From Geobacillus zalihae NBRC 101842 (GTDB taxonomy: Bacteria > Bacillota > Bacilli > Bacillales > Anoxybacillaceae): a DNA stretch of 62,473 nucleotides. The notes beneath the pieces were generated by a model. It was not told the origin of the DNA. It saw only the letters and a program-made list of their open reading frames with translations, and did no database searches. Below are positions 51,794-60,210 of this stretch, one piece after another; positions within the stretch are counted from its first letter, which is position 1, and each line of letters opens with the position of its first letter. The position numbers were made by a program, and so were the translations under genes. Location: contig NZ_BCPV01000022.1 of NCBI RefSeq assembly GCF_001544135.1, forward strand, positions 1 through 62,473, read 5' to 3'.

Positions 51794-52846
51794 TTATAAT
51801 TTCCGACTTCGGTACAATAAATAAATGAAATACGGTGCTCCAATCGCCGCGGTAAACACTCCGGCCGGAATTTCCGTCGGCGCCAAAAGCAGCCGCCCAG
51901 CCAAATCCGCCCCCATGACGAACACACCGCCTAACAGCGCAGCGGTCGGAAGAAGCGCGCCAAACGCCGAACCGACAAGGCGGCGCGCCATATGCGGCGC
52001 CATCAGCCCGACAAAGCCGATGCCGCCGGCGAAAGCGACCGCGCCGCCGGTGAGCGCGGTGCTAAGCAAAACAAGTCCTAGCCGTTGCCGTTCGACCGCC
52101 CCGCCAAGCCCAATCGCCAGCTCATCGCCCAGCTCCTGCACATTGACATGCCGCGCGGCCAACATCGCCACAAGGAGCAGTCCGATGACCCATGGCGCCA
52201 TGAGCGAAACGTGTTGCCAAGAAGCACCATACACACTGCCCGTAATCCACACGTTTGCCTGGCTCGCCCGATAGATGGGTCCTGTGATCATCAACAGTGT
52301 CGTCAACGCCTGCATGAGCGCAGAAACGCCGATGCCGACAAGCACGAGCCGAAGCGGGGCGAGGCCGTTTTTCCACGCCAGCATATATACGAGCCAAGCA
52401 GCGGCCGTAGCGCCGAGAAAGGCGGCAAGCGGCAGCCAGTGGATGCTGACGGTGAGAGAGTTGTTTTCATCGCTAAACAGCGCCAAAAAGCCAACAACCG
52501 CGGCCACCGCTCCGCCGGTGATGCCGAGCACATCCGGTGAAGCGAGCGGATTGCGCACCATTCCTTGCAAAACCGCGCCGGCGACAGCCAGCGCCATCCC
52601 CGCCATCCAGGCAACCAATACGCGCGGCAGGCGGAACGTCACAATCACCGTCTGATGAATTTCCTCTCCGTATCCGAACAGCGCGGCAGCGGCCTCAAGC
52701 GGGGACATGCGCATTTCGCCGCTGCCAATGCTGATAACGAAAAGGAAGACGGCCGCTGCTATGAGCGCGGCGAGCACCGCAACAGCTTTTTTGTCATAGA
52801 AAAACGAGATGTGTTTTCCCATTCGGACCGTGATGTATTTTTTCAT
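51794..52846 (-). CDS. Iron-siderophore ABC transporter permease (FecD type)
   Basis: This FecCD/BtuC-type permease of 350 residues has about ten membrane helices. Motifs are RLPRVLVAWMAGMALAVAGAVLQGMVRNPLASPDVLGI and the coupling helix FVGLMAPHMARRLVG. ATG 52846 overlaps the stop of the first permease gene (ATGA). A much longer reading to 53302 is antisense-like extension in another frame of the first permease and is rejected. Confidence 0.93.
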   Translation of the reverse strand: MKKYITVRMGKHISFFYDKKAVAVLAALIAAAVFLFVISIGSGEMRMSPLEAAAALFGYGEEIHQTVIVTFRLPRVLVAWMAGMALAVAGAVLQGMVRNPLASPDVLGITGGAVAAVVGFLALFSDENNSLTVSIHWLPLAAFLGATAAAWLVYMLAWKNGLAPLRLVLVGIGVSALMQALTTLLMITGPIYRASQANVWITGSVYGASWQHVSLMAPWVIGLLLVAMLAARHVNVQELGDELAIGLGGAVERQRLGLVLLSTALTGGAVAFAGGIGFVGLMAPHMARRLVGSAFGALLPTAALLGGVFVMGADLAGRLLLAPTEIPAGVFTAAIGAPYFIYLLYRSRKL

Positions 52847-53844
52847 TTTGCGGCGATCCCCCTGCGGGCAATGTAGATGAAAAATGGAACGCCGAGCAAG
52901 GCGGTGACGATGCCGACCGGCACTTCGCGCGGCATCAGAACGTAGCGCGCCCCAATATCGGCCATAAGAAGCAAAATCCCGCCGAGCAAGGCGCAATACG
53001 GGAGCAGCCAGCGGTGGTCGACGCCGGCCAACGCCCGCGCCATATGCGGCACCATGATACCGATAAAGCCGATCGGACCGGCGACGGCGACCGATCCGCC
53101 AGCCAGCAGCACGACTAACAGAACGGCGGCAGCCTTGATCAAATTCGTTCGCTGTCCGAGTCCTTTCGCTACATCGTCTCCCATCATTAAGATGTTGACA
53201 TGGCGCGCCAGCAGCATGGCCCCAGCCCAGGCGGCCGCCAAATACGGAAAAACGGCCGTCAACAACTCGAGCTTCCGGCCAGCGACCGACCCGGCCAGCC
53301 AAAAGAGCACTTCTTCAAGCGCTTTTTCATTCATCGCCAGCATTCCTTGCGTCAGCGAGGCAAATAAAGCCGCGACCGCCGTGCCGGCAAGCGTCATCTT
53401 CAGCGGTGTCAGCCCGTCTTTCCCTGCGGCGCTGATCACAAACACGATCGCCGCCGCGGCCGCCGCCCCAATAAACGCGATCCATGACAACATTTGCAAT
53501 GAAGAAATGGAAAAAAAGGTGACCATCACAACAATGAAAAAACCGGCCCCGGCGTTAATGCCGAAAATGCCTGGCGAAGCGAGCGGGTTTCGCGTCAGCG
53601 CTTGCATGAGCGCCCCAGCCATCGCTAGGCTTGCGCCAACGACTGCCGCAATCAACGCTCGCGGCAGCCGAACCGTCGCCACGACTAAATGGGCGTTCGA
53701 TCCGTTATTGTCGATAAGAGCCGCCATCGCCTGCCGCCAACTCGTGTCGGTATATCCACAAACGATGCTCATCCACATGGCGGCAAGCAGCACAATCAGC
53801 AAACCGATGAGGCCAACCATTTTTTGACGGTTTGTCGACAGCAT
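52843..53844 (-). CDS. Iron-siderophore ABC transporter permease (FecC type)
   Basis: This FecCD-family permease of 333 residues shares the motifs RLPRALIAAVVGASLAMAGALMQALTRNPLASPGIFGI and FIGIMVPHMARALAGVDHR with its partner gene. The two permeases form a heterodimeric channel. It is the first gene of the minus-strand operon and faces the substrate-binding protein gene across a region with three Fur-box-like sites. Confidence 0.93.
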   Translation of the reverse strand: MLSTNRQKMVGLIGLLIVLLAAMWMSIVCGYTDTSWRQAMAALIDNNGSNAHLVVATVRLPRALIAAVVGASLAMAGALMQALTRNPLASPGIFGINAGAGFFIVVMVTFFSISSLQMLSWIAFIGAAAAAAIVFVISAAGKDGLTPLKMTLAGTAVAALFASLTQGMLAMNEKALEEVLFWLAGSVAGRKLELLTAVFPYLAAAWAGAMLLARHVNILMMGDDVAKGLGQRTNLIKAAAVLLVVLLAGGSVAVAGPIGFIGIMVPHMARALAGVDHRWLLPYCALLGGILLLMADIGARYVLMPREVPVGIVTALLGVPFFIYIARRGIAAK

Positions 53845-53895
53845 CTCTGAGATCTCCCTTGCTTCATTCTCTATATCTCTATCGTCAAGTCTATT

Positions 53896-53910
53896 TGATA
53901 ATGACTCTCA
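53896..53910. promoter_or_regulatory. Fur box 1
   Basis: TGATAATGACTCTCA matches the 7-1-7 Fur core TGATAATnATTATCA at 12 of 15 positions. It lies 52-66 bases upstream of the FecC-type gene, placed to control the minus-strand operon. Confidence 0.65.
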
Positions 53911-53966
53911 TCGTCAATGTTTTTTCGCATTTTCTTATGATTTTTTTATCATTTTTTCATTTATAG

Positions 53967-53996
53967 TTGACAATGATTCTCAATTTTATTTATTAT
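53967..53996 (+). promoter_or_regulatory. Promoter of the substrate-binding protein gene with embedded Fur box 2
   Basis: TTGACA (53967-53972) and TATTAT (53991-53996) are spaced 18 bases. The -35 box overlaps TGACAATGATTCTCA (53968-53982), a good Fur 7-1-7 match, so iron-loaded Fur would block RNA polymerase. Confidence 0.7.
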
Positions 53997-54007
53997 ATCA
54001 ACGTAAA

Positions 54008-54022
54008 TGAAATTCATTATCA
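54008..54022. promoter_or_regulatory. Fur box 3
   Basis: TGAAATTCATTATCA has a perfect right half-site (ATTATCA) and a weaker left half. It lies just downstream of the -10 box of the substrate-binding protein promoter. Confidence 0.5.
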
Positions 54023-54043
54023 AATTCAAAGGGGGATTAGCTA

Positions 54044-55018
54044 ATGAAATCAAGGCATCTCACCCTTCTTTCCGCCTTCATCCTTTCCCTCCTGCTTCTT
54101 GCCGGCTGCGGCGGAAAGCAGGAAGAAAAAACAGCCAAACCAGCGGAAAACAATGGGGCGAAAGCGGAAGTGAGCTACACGGTCGAACACGCCATGGGCA
54201 CGGCCGAAATCAAAGGAACGCCAAAACGAGTCGTCATTTTAACGAACGAAGGAACGGAAGCGCTGCTCGCGCTAGGCGTGAAACCAGTCGGCGCCGTCAA
54301 ATCGTGGACGGGCGATCCGTGGTACGACCATATTAAAGATAAAATGGAAGGCGTCAAAGAGCTCGGTTTGGAGTCAGAGCCGAACGTGGAAGCGATCGCC
54401 GCCTTGAAACCAGATTTGATTATCGGCAACAAACTGCGCCATGAAAAAATTTATGAACAGTTGAACCAAATCGCCCCGACCGTGTTCTCAGAAACGCTGC
54501 GCGGCAACTGGAAAGACAACTTTATGCTGTATGCGAAAGCTGTGAACCAAGAGGAAAAAGGGAAACAAATCATTGCTGAATATGACAAACGCATTGAAGA
54601 CTTAAAAGCAAAACTTGGCGACAAGCTGAAGATGAAAGTATCGATCGTCCGCTTTATGGCCGGCGACGTGCGCATTTACCATAAAGACTCGTTCTCCGGC
54701 GTCATTTTGGATCAACTTGGCTTCGCCCGCCCGGAATCGCAAAACGTAAACGACTTTGCGGAAACCGGCGTGACGAAAGAACGCATTCCAGCAATGGATG
54801 GCGACATCCTGTTCTACTTTACATATGAGACGGGGGACGGCAAAGCGAGCGAACTTGAAAAAGAATGGATCAACGACCCGCTCTTTCAAAACTTAAACGT
54901 CGCGAAACAAGGCAAGGTGTACAAAGTGAGCGACACGATTTGGAACACGGCTGGCGGTGTGCTCGCGGCTCATTTGATGTTGGATGATATTGAAAAATAT
55001 TTTCTGCAAGGCCAGTAA
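54044..55018 (+). CDS. Iron-siderophore ABC transporter substrate-binding lipoprotein
   Basis: It has 324 residues. A lipoprotein signal peptide ends with LLAGC (acylated Cys22). The mature protein is a class III binding fold: VEHAMGTAEIKGTPKRVVIL at the first strand, NEGTEALLALGVKPVG, ALKPDLIIGNKL, then the second lobe to the end. AAAGGGGG is upstream of ATG 54044. It delivers a ferric siderophore to the permeases encoded on the opposite strand. The exact siderophore is unknown; similarity is to YfiY/FeuA-type proteins. Confidence 0.92.
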   Translation: MKSRHLTLLSAFILSLLLLAGCGGKQEEKTAKPAENNGAKAEVSYTVEHAMGTAEIKGTPKRVVILTNEGTEALLALGVKPVGAVKSWTGDPWYDHIKDKMEGVKELGLESEPNVEAIAALKPDLIIGNKLRHEKIYEQLNQIAPTVFSETLRGNWKDNFMLYAKAVNQEEKGKQIIAEYDKRIEDLKAKLGDKLKMKVSIVRFMAGDVRIYHKDSFSGVILDQLGFARPESQNVNDFAETGVTKERIPAMDGDILFYFTYETGDGKASELEKEWINDPLFQNLNVAKQGKVYKVSDTIWNTAGGVLAAHLMLDDIEKYFLQGQ

Positions 55019-55026
55019 TGCAGTGA

Positions 55027-55064
55027 AAGACGATGCAAAGCCTCTTCTTCCTTTGCATCGTCTT
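55027..55064 (+). terminator. Terminator of the substrate-binding protein gene
   Basis: A perfect 14-bp stem (AAGACGATGCAAAG with CTTTGCATCGTCTT) has a 10-base loop and is followed by CTTTTTTC. Confidence 0.85.
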
Positions 55065-55231
55065 CTTTTTTCTTATTGAAAACGCACTTGCCTTGATCAG
55101 CCATTTTTATGCCGGAATGGTGAGCGCAGCGCGCCTAGCTACAAGATGGTTGCCGCCCAAGACAAAGTATGATACATTCAAACTGTCAATAACCGAGCCA
55201 GGAAACGACCAAAAAGAAAGGAAGAAGAAAT

Positions 55232-55720
55232 TTGAGACGTCCAGTATGGATGGCGGCATGTATGTTGTCGTTTAGCGTTCTTCTGTCAGGCTGCGCAGAT
55301 GGCAACAGCCAAGAACAAAGCCATTCGCATATAACGAAAACAGCTACTGGCGATATTCGCGAAACAACAAAATCGATCGAGCATTTGCCAAGCTTTTTGA
55401 GCGCGTTTGAAGAAGAGATGGCTGTCTTGTACCAACAGGCTGCTGAACACCGCGAGCTGCTTGAGAATATCCCTTGCTATTGCGGCTGCGGGCAATCAGC
55501 TGGCCATAAGAACAATTACGACTGCTTCGTCTATGAAAATAAACAAGACGGCTCGGTCGTCTGGGATGATCATGCGACCAAATGCGGCGTCTGCTTGGAG
55601 ATCGCCGCCGAATCGATCGCCGCTTACGATCAAGGGAAATCGATCAAAGACATTCGGCATATGATCGATCAAAAATATAAAGAAGGCTACGCCGAACCGA
55701 CGCCGACAAAGCCGCTCTAA
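55232..55720 (+). CDS. PCYCGC-motif lipoprotein
   Basis: It has 162 residues from a TTG at 55232 (AAAGGAAG upstream). A signal peptide with lipobox LLSGC places acylated Cys21 at the outer membrane face. The name-giving motif IPCYCGCGQSAGHKNNYDCFV is split here as PCYCGCG at 81-87 and HKNNYDCF after it. Cys82, 84, 86, a further DCF and CGVC give a likely metal or redox site. Such proteins occur near copper or cytochrome oxidase genes in other bacilli; no such neighbours are here. Function is unknown. Confidence 0.8.
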   Translation: MRRPVWMAACMLSFSVLLSGCADGNSQEQSHSHITKTATGDIRETTKSIEHLPSFLSAFEEEMAVLYQQAAEHRELLENIPCYCGCGQSAGHKNNYDCFVYENKQDGSVVWDDHATKCGVCLEIAAESIAAYDQGKSIKDIRHMIDQKYKEGYAEPTPTKPL

Positions 55721-55730
55721 TACGAACGAA

Positions 55731-55756
55731 AAAAAGCGCCAAATCCGGCGCTTTTT
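55731..55756 (+). terminator. Terminator of the PCYCGC lipoprotein gene
   Basis: A 10-bp stem AAAAAGCGCC/GGCGCTTTTT has a 6-base loop, 10 bases after the stop; A and T flanks make it bidirectional. The 140 bases up to the exonuclease stop hold no further feature. Confidence 0.85.
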
Positions 55757-55897
55757 TCACTGCAACCAGCCCCCTTTGCCTGCAAACCCCTTTTTGCCCC
55801 GCCGAGCGCCCACTGCTTTTCGATCAACAGAAACAGGCTGCTTAAACTGGATTTCGCTCTTCTCAAGGAGAGTTCACAAAGGCTTCGCACAGGCACA

Positions 55898-56626
55898 TCA
55901 ACACCGGCTGAGCGCGGCGTACAGATCATGCAGCGTGTCGATGCCGCGCTGGCGGAATTCATCGAGCAAGATCGCCCATAGCTTCGCCATCGCTTCGACG
56001 TCGCCATCCGCCGTATGGCGGCGCGGGCAACGGATGCCATAACAAGCTAACGCATCGTCAAACGTCGGGCACGAATGGCCGATCAGCGTCATCATCGGCT
56101 GCAAGTCGACAAAACGTCCGCTCCATTTTTGCCGATAATGACGCCAAAGGGCATGGCGCAAAAACGCCAAATCATGACCGATATGATAGCCAATTAAGAC
56201 GCCGGCGGCAATAAACGGCACAAACGTGCGCAGCGCCTCGGCAAGCGGCGGAGCGAACACCACATCCTTCGCCTCAATGCCGGTCAAGGCGGAAATATGT
56301 TCCGGAATCGGCTTTTCCGGCTTGACGAGCGTCATGTACGCATCGGTCACGACTCCTCCAACCGTTTTCGCCGCCGCCATGGCCAAAATTTCATCGCCTT
56401 GCTCCGGGGAAAAGCCGGTCGTTTCCATATCGATGATGACAAACGGGATGTCAGTCAAACGGTCATGCCAATCGATGATGTGCTGTTTTTCCTTTTGCAG
56501 CGAGCGAAGCCATGTTTCCTGTTGCAGCGAATGGTCATGCCCAAATAAGGCGGATGATGCCTCGCGCGGAACGCCGAGCGACAACAAGCGGAGCGCCCGC
56601 TGCCAAAAACGGTGCCGCTCATGCAT
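55898..56626 (-). CDS. 3'-5' exonuclease, DnaQ/DEDDh family
   Basis: It has 242 residues from ATG 56626. All DEDDh catalytic residues are visible: Asp66 and Glu68 in FVIIDMETTGF, Asp152 in GHDLAFL, His204 and Asp209 in RRHTADGDVEAM. About 55 N-terminal residues precede the nuclease domain. It overlaps the DUF294 gene by 8 bases. The same DUF294-exonuclease pair is common in bacteria, so the two products may act together; how a nuclease relates to nitrogen sensing is unclear. Confidence 0.88.
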   Translation of the reverse strand: MHERHRFWQRALRLLSLGVPREASSALFGHDHSLQQETWLRSLQKEKQHIIDWHDRLTDIPFVIIDMETTGFSPEQGDEILAMAAAKTVGGVVTDAYMTLVKPEKPIPEHISALTGIEAKDVVFAPPLAEALRTFVPFIAAGVLIGYHIGHDLAFLRHALWRHYRQKWSGRFVDLQPMMTLIGHSCPTFDDALACYGIRCPRRHTADGDVEAMAKLWAILLDEFRQRGIDTLHDLYAALSRC

Positions 56627-57671
56627 GAATGTTAGCCACCCGCCGGGCGACAAAGCGCTGCAACCGTTTTGCGGTGCGCATCGCTTGCTTCAGCTGCTTT
56701 TGCTCTGTCCGCTCAAGCGTCCGCCATAACACATATTCACGCCCGTCCCCCGCCTCGGTGCTGTACTTAAGACGAATCGAATAGTAAACAGACAGCGCCT
56801 CGCAAACGGCGGCGGAAAGCGGCGCCGTCAATACGCCAGCCGCCTCAAGCGTCCGTCGCCGCTCAGCCGTGTCCGCCGCCGGGACGCGCGCAAAACAGGC
56901 CAACCATTTTAAGGCATTGGTGAGCTGCACGTAGCCGCTTTGTTTCATATGAACGGCCCCGCTGTGCGGCCCCCATCGCTCCGTTTGCACGTTGCCCAGC
57001 CAACCGAGCGGAACCGGAGGAAATTGAACGTGCTCCCCCATGCGCGCCAACAGCGGCGGCCGTTTGGCCACCGCCGAAAACAGCATCCTCCTGCCCTCCT
57101 CAGCCAATTCCGTCTCGCCATAAAGCGGACGCATATCCATCGCGATCAACAAAAAGCGAATGTCGTTCGGCCACCCGCTGTCTAAATAGGAAGAAAGTTG
57201 TTGCTCCCAACCGCGGACCGACTGCGCCCACCGCTTGTTCGTCGCCATCACGTAACCGGAGCAGTAGGGATACCCAGCCTCATGCAACATGTCCACCCCA
57301 ACCGCCGCCATATGGCGGATGAATTCATAACAAGCCGCCTCCTCTTCCTCAGGACAGTCGAATAAAATGCCGTGGTCCTGGTCCGTCCAAATCGTCGGCT
57401 CCCGTCGGCCGATGCTTCCCATCACATACCAGCACCACGCCGGGGGACGAATGCCGACCGACCGTTTCATCGTCTCCCGCTCCGCAAGGAAAAACGCGCG
57501 GCGAAGGATGGCTTCATGCACGCAAACGACGTCGCCTGCAAGCTGCTTCATTTGTTCAGATGCTAGACAGCGCCGCAGTTCGCGCGCCAGTTCATCATGA
57601 CAAAAACGAAGTTCGGCGGCCGACTCGGCTTGGTTGAGCCGCTCGACCACCTTTGCCGCCAACGATTCCAT
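56619..57671 (-). CDS. GlnD-like DUF294 putative nucleotidyltransferase
   Basis: It has 350 residues. The N-terminal DUF294 nucleotidyltransferase fold has GSIGRRE at 85-91 and TDQDHGILF at 97-105, the G-S/D-x-D metal motif of the polymerase-beta superfamily as in the uridylyltransferase domain of GlnD. The C-terminal half is the DUF294_C substrate-binding region. CBS and cNMP domains often fused to it are absent. It follows amtB by 17 bases, suggesting control of ammonium uptake or another protein by nucleotidylation. ATG 57671 has GGAGGGG 7 bases upstream. Confidence 0.8.
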   Translation of the reverse strand: MESLAAKVVERLNQAESAAELRFCHDELARELRRCLASEQMKQLAGDVVCVHEAILRRAFFLAERETMKRSVGIRPPAWCWYVMGSIGRREPTIWTDQDHGILFDCPEEEEAACYEFIRHMAAVGVDMLHEAGYPYCSGYVMATNKRWAQSVRGWEQQLSSYLDSGWPNDIRFLLIAMDMRPLYGETELAEEGRRMLFSAVAKRPPLLARMGEHVQFPPVPLGWLGNVQTERWGPHSGAVHMKQSGYVQLTNALKWLACFARVPAADTAERRRTLEAAGVLTAPLSAAVCEALSVYYSIRLKYSTEAGDGREYVLWRTLERTEQKQLKQAMRTAKRLQRFVARRVANIHA

Positions 57672-57688
57672 CACCTTTCCCCTCCTGG

Positions 57689-58990
57689 CTACTGCTGGGC
57701 GAGGGTCTTGGGCTGATACGCCGGATCGAGCTGTTCCGGATAGCCATAAGAACCGTGCTCGCTAATATCAAGACCTGAAATTTCTTGTTCCGCCGTGACA
57801 CGCAGCCCGATCGTTTTCTTCAGGGCATATAAGATGACAAACGAAACAGCAGCGACATACACCGCAGCGCCGAGCACCCCGACCGTTTGCACAATCAGCT
57901 GATCAAATCCGCCGCCGTAAAACAGTCCAGCCTTCCCGATGCCCGTGATCTCGACTAAACGCGGCGAGGCGAAAAACCCGGTTGAAATCGTGCCAATAAT
58001 GCCAGCGACACCATGGACGGAAAAAGCATAAATCGGATCGTCAATCCCTTTGCGTTCAAAGTAGATGGATGTCCAGAACGTAAACGACCCTGCCACTGCA
58101 CCGATCACAACCGCCGCCCACGGTTCGACGAACGCGCACGCGGCGGTAATGGCAACCAAAGCCGCGAGCACGCCGTTGACCATCGCTGGAATGTCCGCTT
58201 TGCCGACCAAAATTTTCGCCGTCACAATCGCGGCGATCGCTCCCGCCGCGGCGGCCAAATTCGTCGTCAGCGCGACATAGCCGAAAAATCCGTCGCCAAC
58301 CGCCATCGTGCTGCCAGCGTTAAAGCCGAACCAGCCGATCCATAAAATCAATCCGCCAATGACCGTATATACTTGGTTATGCCCAGGAATGACGTTTGGA
58401 GTCTTATCTTTATTGAACTTGCCGATGCGCGGCCCAAGCAAAATTGTAGCCACGAGCGCCGCAATCGCTCCTTGCAAGTGAACAACGGTCGAACCGGCGA
58501 AATCTTGCATTCCCATTTTTCCAAGCCAGCCGCCGCCCCACACCCAATGGCCGATCACCGGGTAAATGGCGATCGTAAAAATCGTGCCAAAAAGAAAATA
58601 AACAGACAGTTTCGCCCGCTCAGCGAAGCCGCCCCAAGCGATGGCCAGCGACACGCCGGCAAAGCCGAGCTGGAATAAAAATTTGAGCTCGAGCGGCACA
58701 TTCGCCCACGACAACGAGTCAAACGTTCCTTTTCCTTCTTTTAAAAACCATCCTTCCGTCCCGATGAAGCTATTCCCAGCCCCAAACGTAATCGCAAAGC
58801 CGAACGCCCAAAACGCCAATGAGGCGATGGCAAAGCTTAAAATTTGTTTGCCAGCCACATGCCCGGAGTTTTTCATGCGCGTTGATCCAGCCTCAAGCAA
58901 AGCAAACCCTGCCTGCATACCGATGACGAGCACCGCCGAAAGCATGACCCAGAGGGCATCCAGCCCAAGCGTCAACGTTTTTTCATCCAT
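57689..58990 (-). CDS. amtB: Ammonium transporter
   Basis: This Amt/Rh channel of 433 residues has eleven membrane helices. The pore twin histidines are His171 (VVHLQGA) and His326 (SVHGVAGI); the conserved Asp163 is in QDFAGSTVVH. The Amt signature GFNAGSTMAVGDG is near residue 222. AAAAGGGGGATGCG precedes ATG 58990. The usual glnK partner is missing; the DUF294 and exonuclease genes follow instead. A perfect TnrA box lies upstream, so the operon should be induced by nitrogen limitation. Confidence 0.93.
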   Translation of the reverse strand: MDEKTLTLGLDALWVMLSAVLVIGMQAGFALLEAGSTRMKNSGHVAGKQILSFAIASLAFWAFGFAITFGAGNSFIGTEGWFLKEGKGTFDSLSWANVPLELKFLFQLGFAGVSLAIAWGGFAERAKLSVYFLFGTIFTIAIYPVIGHWVWGGGWLGKMGMQDFAGSTVVHLQGAIAALVATILLGPRIGKFNKDKTPNVIPGHNQVYTVIGGLILWIGWFGFNAGSTMAVGDGFFGYVALTTNLAAAAGAIAAIVTAKILVGKADIPAMVNGVLAALVAITAACAFVEPWAAVVIGAVAGSFTFWTSIYFERKGIDDPIYAFSVHGVAGIIGTISTGFFASPRLVEITGIGKAGLFYGGGFDQLIVQTVGVLGAAVYVAAVSFVILYALKKTIGLRVTAEQEISGLDISEHGSYGYPEQLDPAYQPKTLAQQ

Positions 58991-59030
58991 TTACGCATCC
59001 CCCTTTTTGTTATTTATCATTCCTTTTATA

Positions 59031-59047
59031 TGTCATAATATATAACA
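59031..59047. promoter_or_regulatory. TnrA box upstream of amtB
   Basis: TGTCATAATATATAACA fits the TnrA consensus TGTnAnAwwwTnTnACA at every defined position in both orientations. It sits 41 bases upstream of the amtB start, placing it near -49 relative to a start site in the AT-rich segment between, as in nrgAB of B. subtilis. Confidence 0.8.
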
Positions 59048-59129
59048 CAAATACACCAAAAGCAATGTCTGTTTTTGGTTGTAATCGGTTTCATTCACAA
59101 AAAACTTGTTAAATTTCCTGACAAAAAGA

Positions 59130-59156
59130 GAATGCCCTTCATCACGAAGGGCATTC
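59130..59156 (-). terminator. Terminator of the VWA-like gene
   Basis: A perfect 11-bp stem (GAATGCCCTTC with GAAGGGCATTC) with a 5-base loop is followed on the minus strand by TCTTTTTG. Confidence 0.85.
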
Positions 59157-59165
59157 CTCACAGTG

Positions 59166-59573
59166 TTACGCCACGCGAATCGGCTTGCCAAACGGCACGC
59201 GCGGCATATAATCGTCCGGCACAAGCCAAAACACTTCATAGTCGACTTCGAGTTCTTCATAAAAATAGCCGGTTACATCGGTGATGTAAAACAACGTATC
59301 GATTTTTTGCGCAGCGGCCCATTCCAGCACTTCGGTGTACGACGATTTCCCGTGCTTGAAATATTGAATCGTCGCCACGCCAACCGGAGATACATCGCGA
59401 ATTTTAAAATCCGCTTGGACGAGCAGCGTGTCCGGGCGCAGCTTTTCAAACAGCTTCACAATGTTTTGAATGAGCATTGGCCGCTCCGGACGGTTTGATG
59501 TGTCGATCGCCAACGCGATGGAATGGTCTTTCCGCTCTTTGAGCAACGCCAATAAAGCCCGCTGCCATCTCAC
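59166..59573 (-). CDS. Stand-alone VWA-like domain protein (DUF2201 C-terminal type)
   Basis: It has 135 residues from a GTG at 59573, placed 9 bases after AAGGGGG; the ATG at 59582 touches that ribosome binding site. It resembles only the C-terminal von Willebrand A-like half of DUF2201 proteins (about 400 residues): SIALAIDTSNRPERP at the metal-site position, TLLVQADFKIRDVSPV, and IDTLFYITDVTGYFYEE. The second Ser of the usual DTSGS metal motif is lost, so metal binding may be impaired. The N-terminal metallopeptidase-like half is absent, by truncation or by design. Confidence 0.6.
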   Translation of the reverse strand: MRWQRALLALLKERKDHSIALAIDTSNRPERPMLIQNIVKLFEKLRPDTLLVQADFKIRDVSPVGVATIQYFKHGKSSYTEVLEWAAAQKIDTLFYITDVTGYFYEELEVDYEVFWLVPDDYMPRVPFGKPIRVA

Positions 59574-59693
59574 GATGATCATCCCCCTTATATCGGTGAA
59601 TCGCCGTGCGCACTACTAGTATAGACGACGATGGGGGAAAGTACGAACTGTTTTTCTTTCCTTTTTCCCCTCCCGTTTCACAAACATCAACCA

Positions 59694-59722
59694 AAACGCC
59701 AAGGAACAGCTCCTTGACGTTT
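59694..59722 (-). terminator. Terminator of the 64-residue protein gene
   Basis: A 12-bp stem with one mismatch (59694-59705 with 59711-59722, 5-base loop) is followed by TTGGTTGATG on the minus strand, directly after the stop at 59724. Confidence 0.65.
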
Positions 59723-59723
59723 C

Positions 59724-59918
59724 TTACTCCCGCGGAGAAAGGGGGATGTCTGAGCCATTTTTGTGTTCGATCGTGGCCTCGATGGTTCCCTCCGCGTACA
59801 TATCGCTCACTTGTTCATGTGTTTCAGCCAATGCTGAACCAAGAAACGAAGCTGCCTCATCATTCGACGGGACATACTGCTGTAAAGCCATCTCAAGCGA
59901 TTGTTTGTTTTCCGCCAT
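59724..59918 (-). CDS. Small acidic hypothetical protein, 64 residues
   Basis: ATG 59918 follows AAGGAGGAATACAG. The product is acidic and soluble, begins MAENKQSLEMALQQYVPSN, and contains EQVSDMYAEGTIEATIEH, suggesting two helices. I do not know a family. Single gene with its own terminator. Confidence 0.65.
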   Translation of the reverse strand: MAENKQSLEMALQQYVPSNDEAASFLGSALAETHEQVSDMYAEGTIEATIEHKNGSDIPLSPRE

Positions 59919-60066
59919 CTGTATTCCTCCTTGTTCATGCCGTTCATTATATTAATGTAGAACAGGGGGGGAAATAAAAAGAGGAAGTTTATGGATCATG
60001 TATGTATACATCAAGACAAACGCGGCAAACTAACGATAAACAAATGGAAAGAGAGGATGATGGCTA

Positions 60067-60195
60067 ATGAGACAGCCAAAGCAAAACAACAGCCCTGAAC
60101 AACAAGAAAAAAAACAACAACCGGACAAAGACAGGGAAAAACAGCCGGGATACGGCGATAAAAAATTGGAAGGACCAAACCATCCAGCAGAATAA
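60067..60195 (+). CDS. Small Gln/Lys/Pro-rich protein, 42 residues
   Basis: ATG 60067 follows GAGAGGATGATGGCTA. The product is strongly hydrophilic and probably disordered: MRQPKQNNSPEQQEKKQQP at the start, then DKDREKQPGYGDKKLEGP. It lies 15 bases before yndM in the same direction. Similar short disordered proteins occur in sporulating bacilli, but no function is known to me. It is shorter than normal ORF cut-offs. Confidence 0.5.
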   Translation: MRQPKQNNSPEQQEKKQQPDKDREKQPGYGDKKLEGPNHPAE

Positions 60196-60210
60196 AGGCG
60201 GCGAATCCCA

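Noticed and set aside
52847-53303. N-terminal extension of the FecD-type permease up to 53302
   Set aside because: The extra 150 residues are an out-of-frame translation of the first permease; the ATG at 52846 with an ATGA overlap is the proper start.
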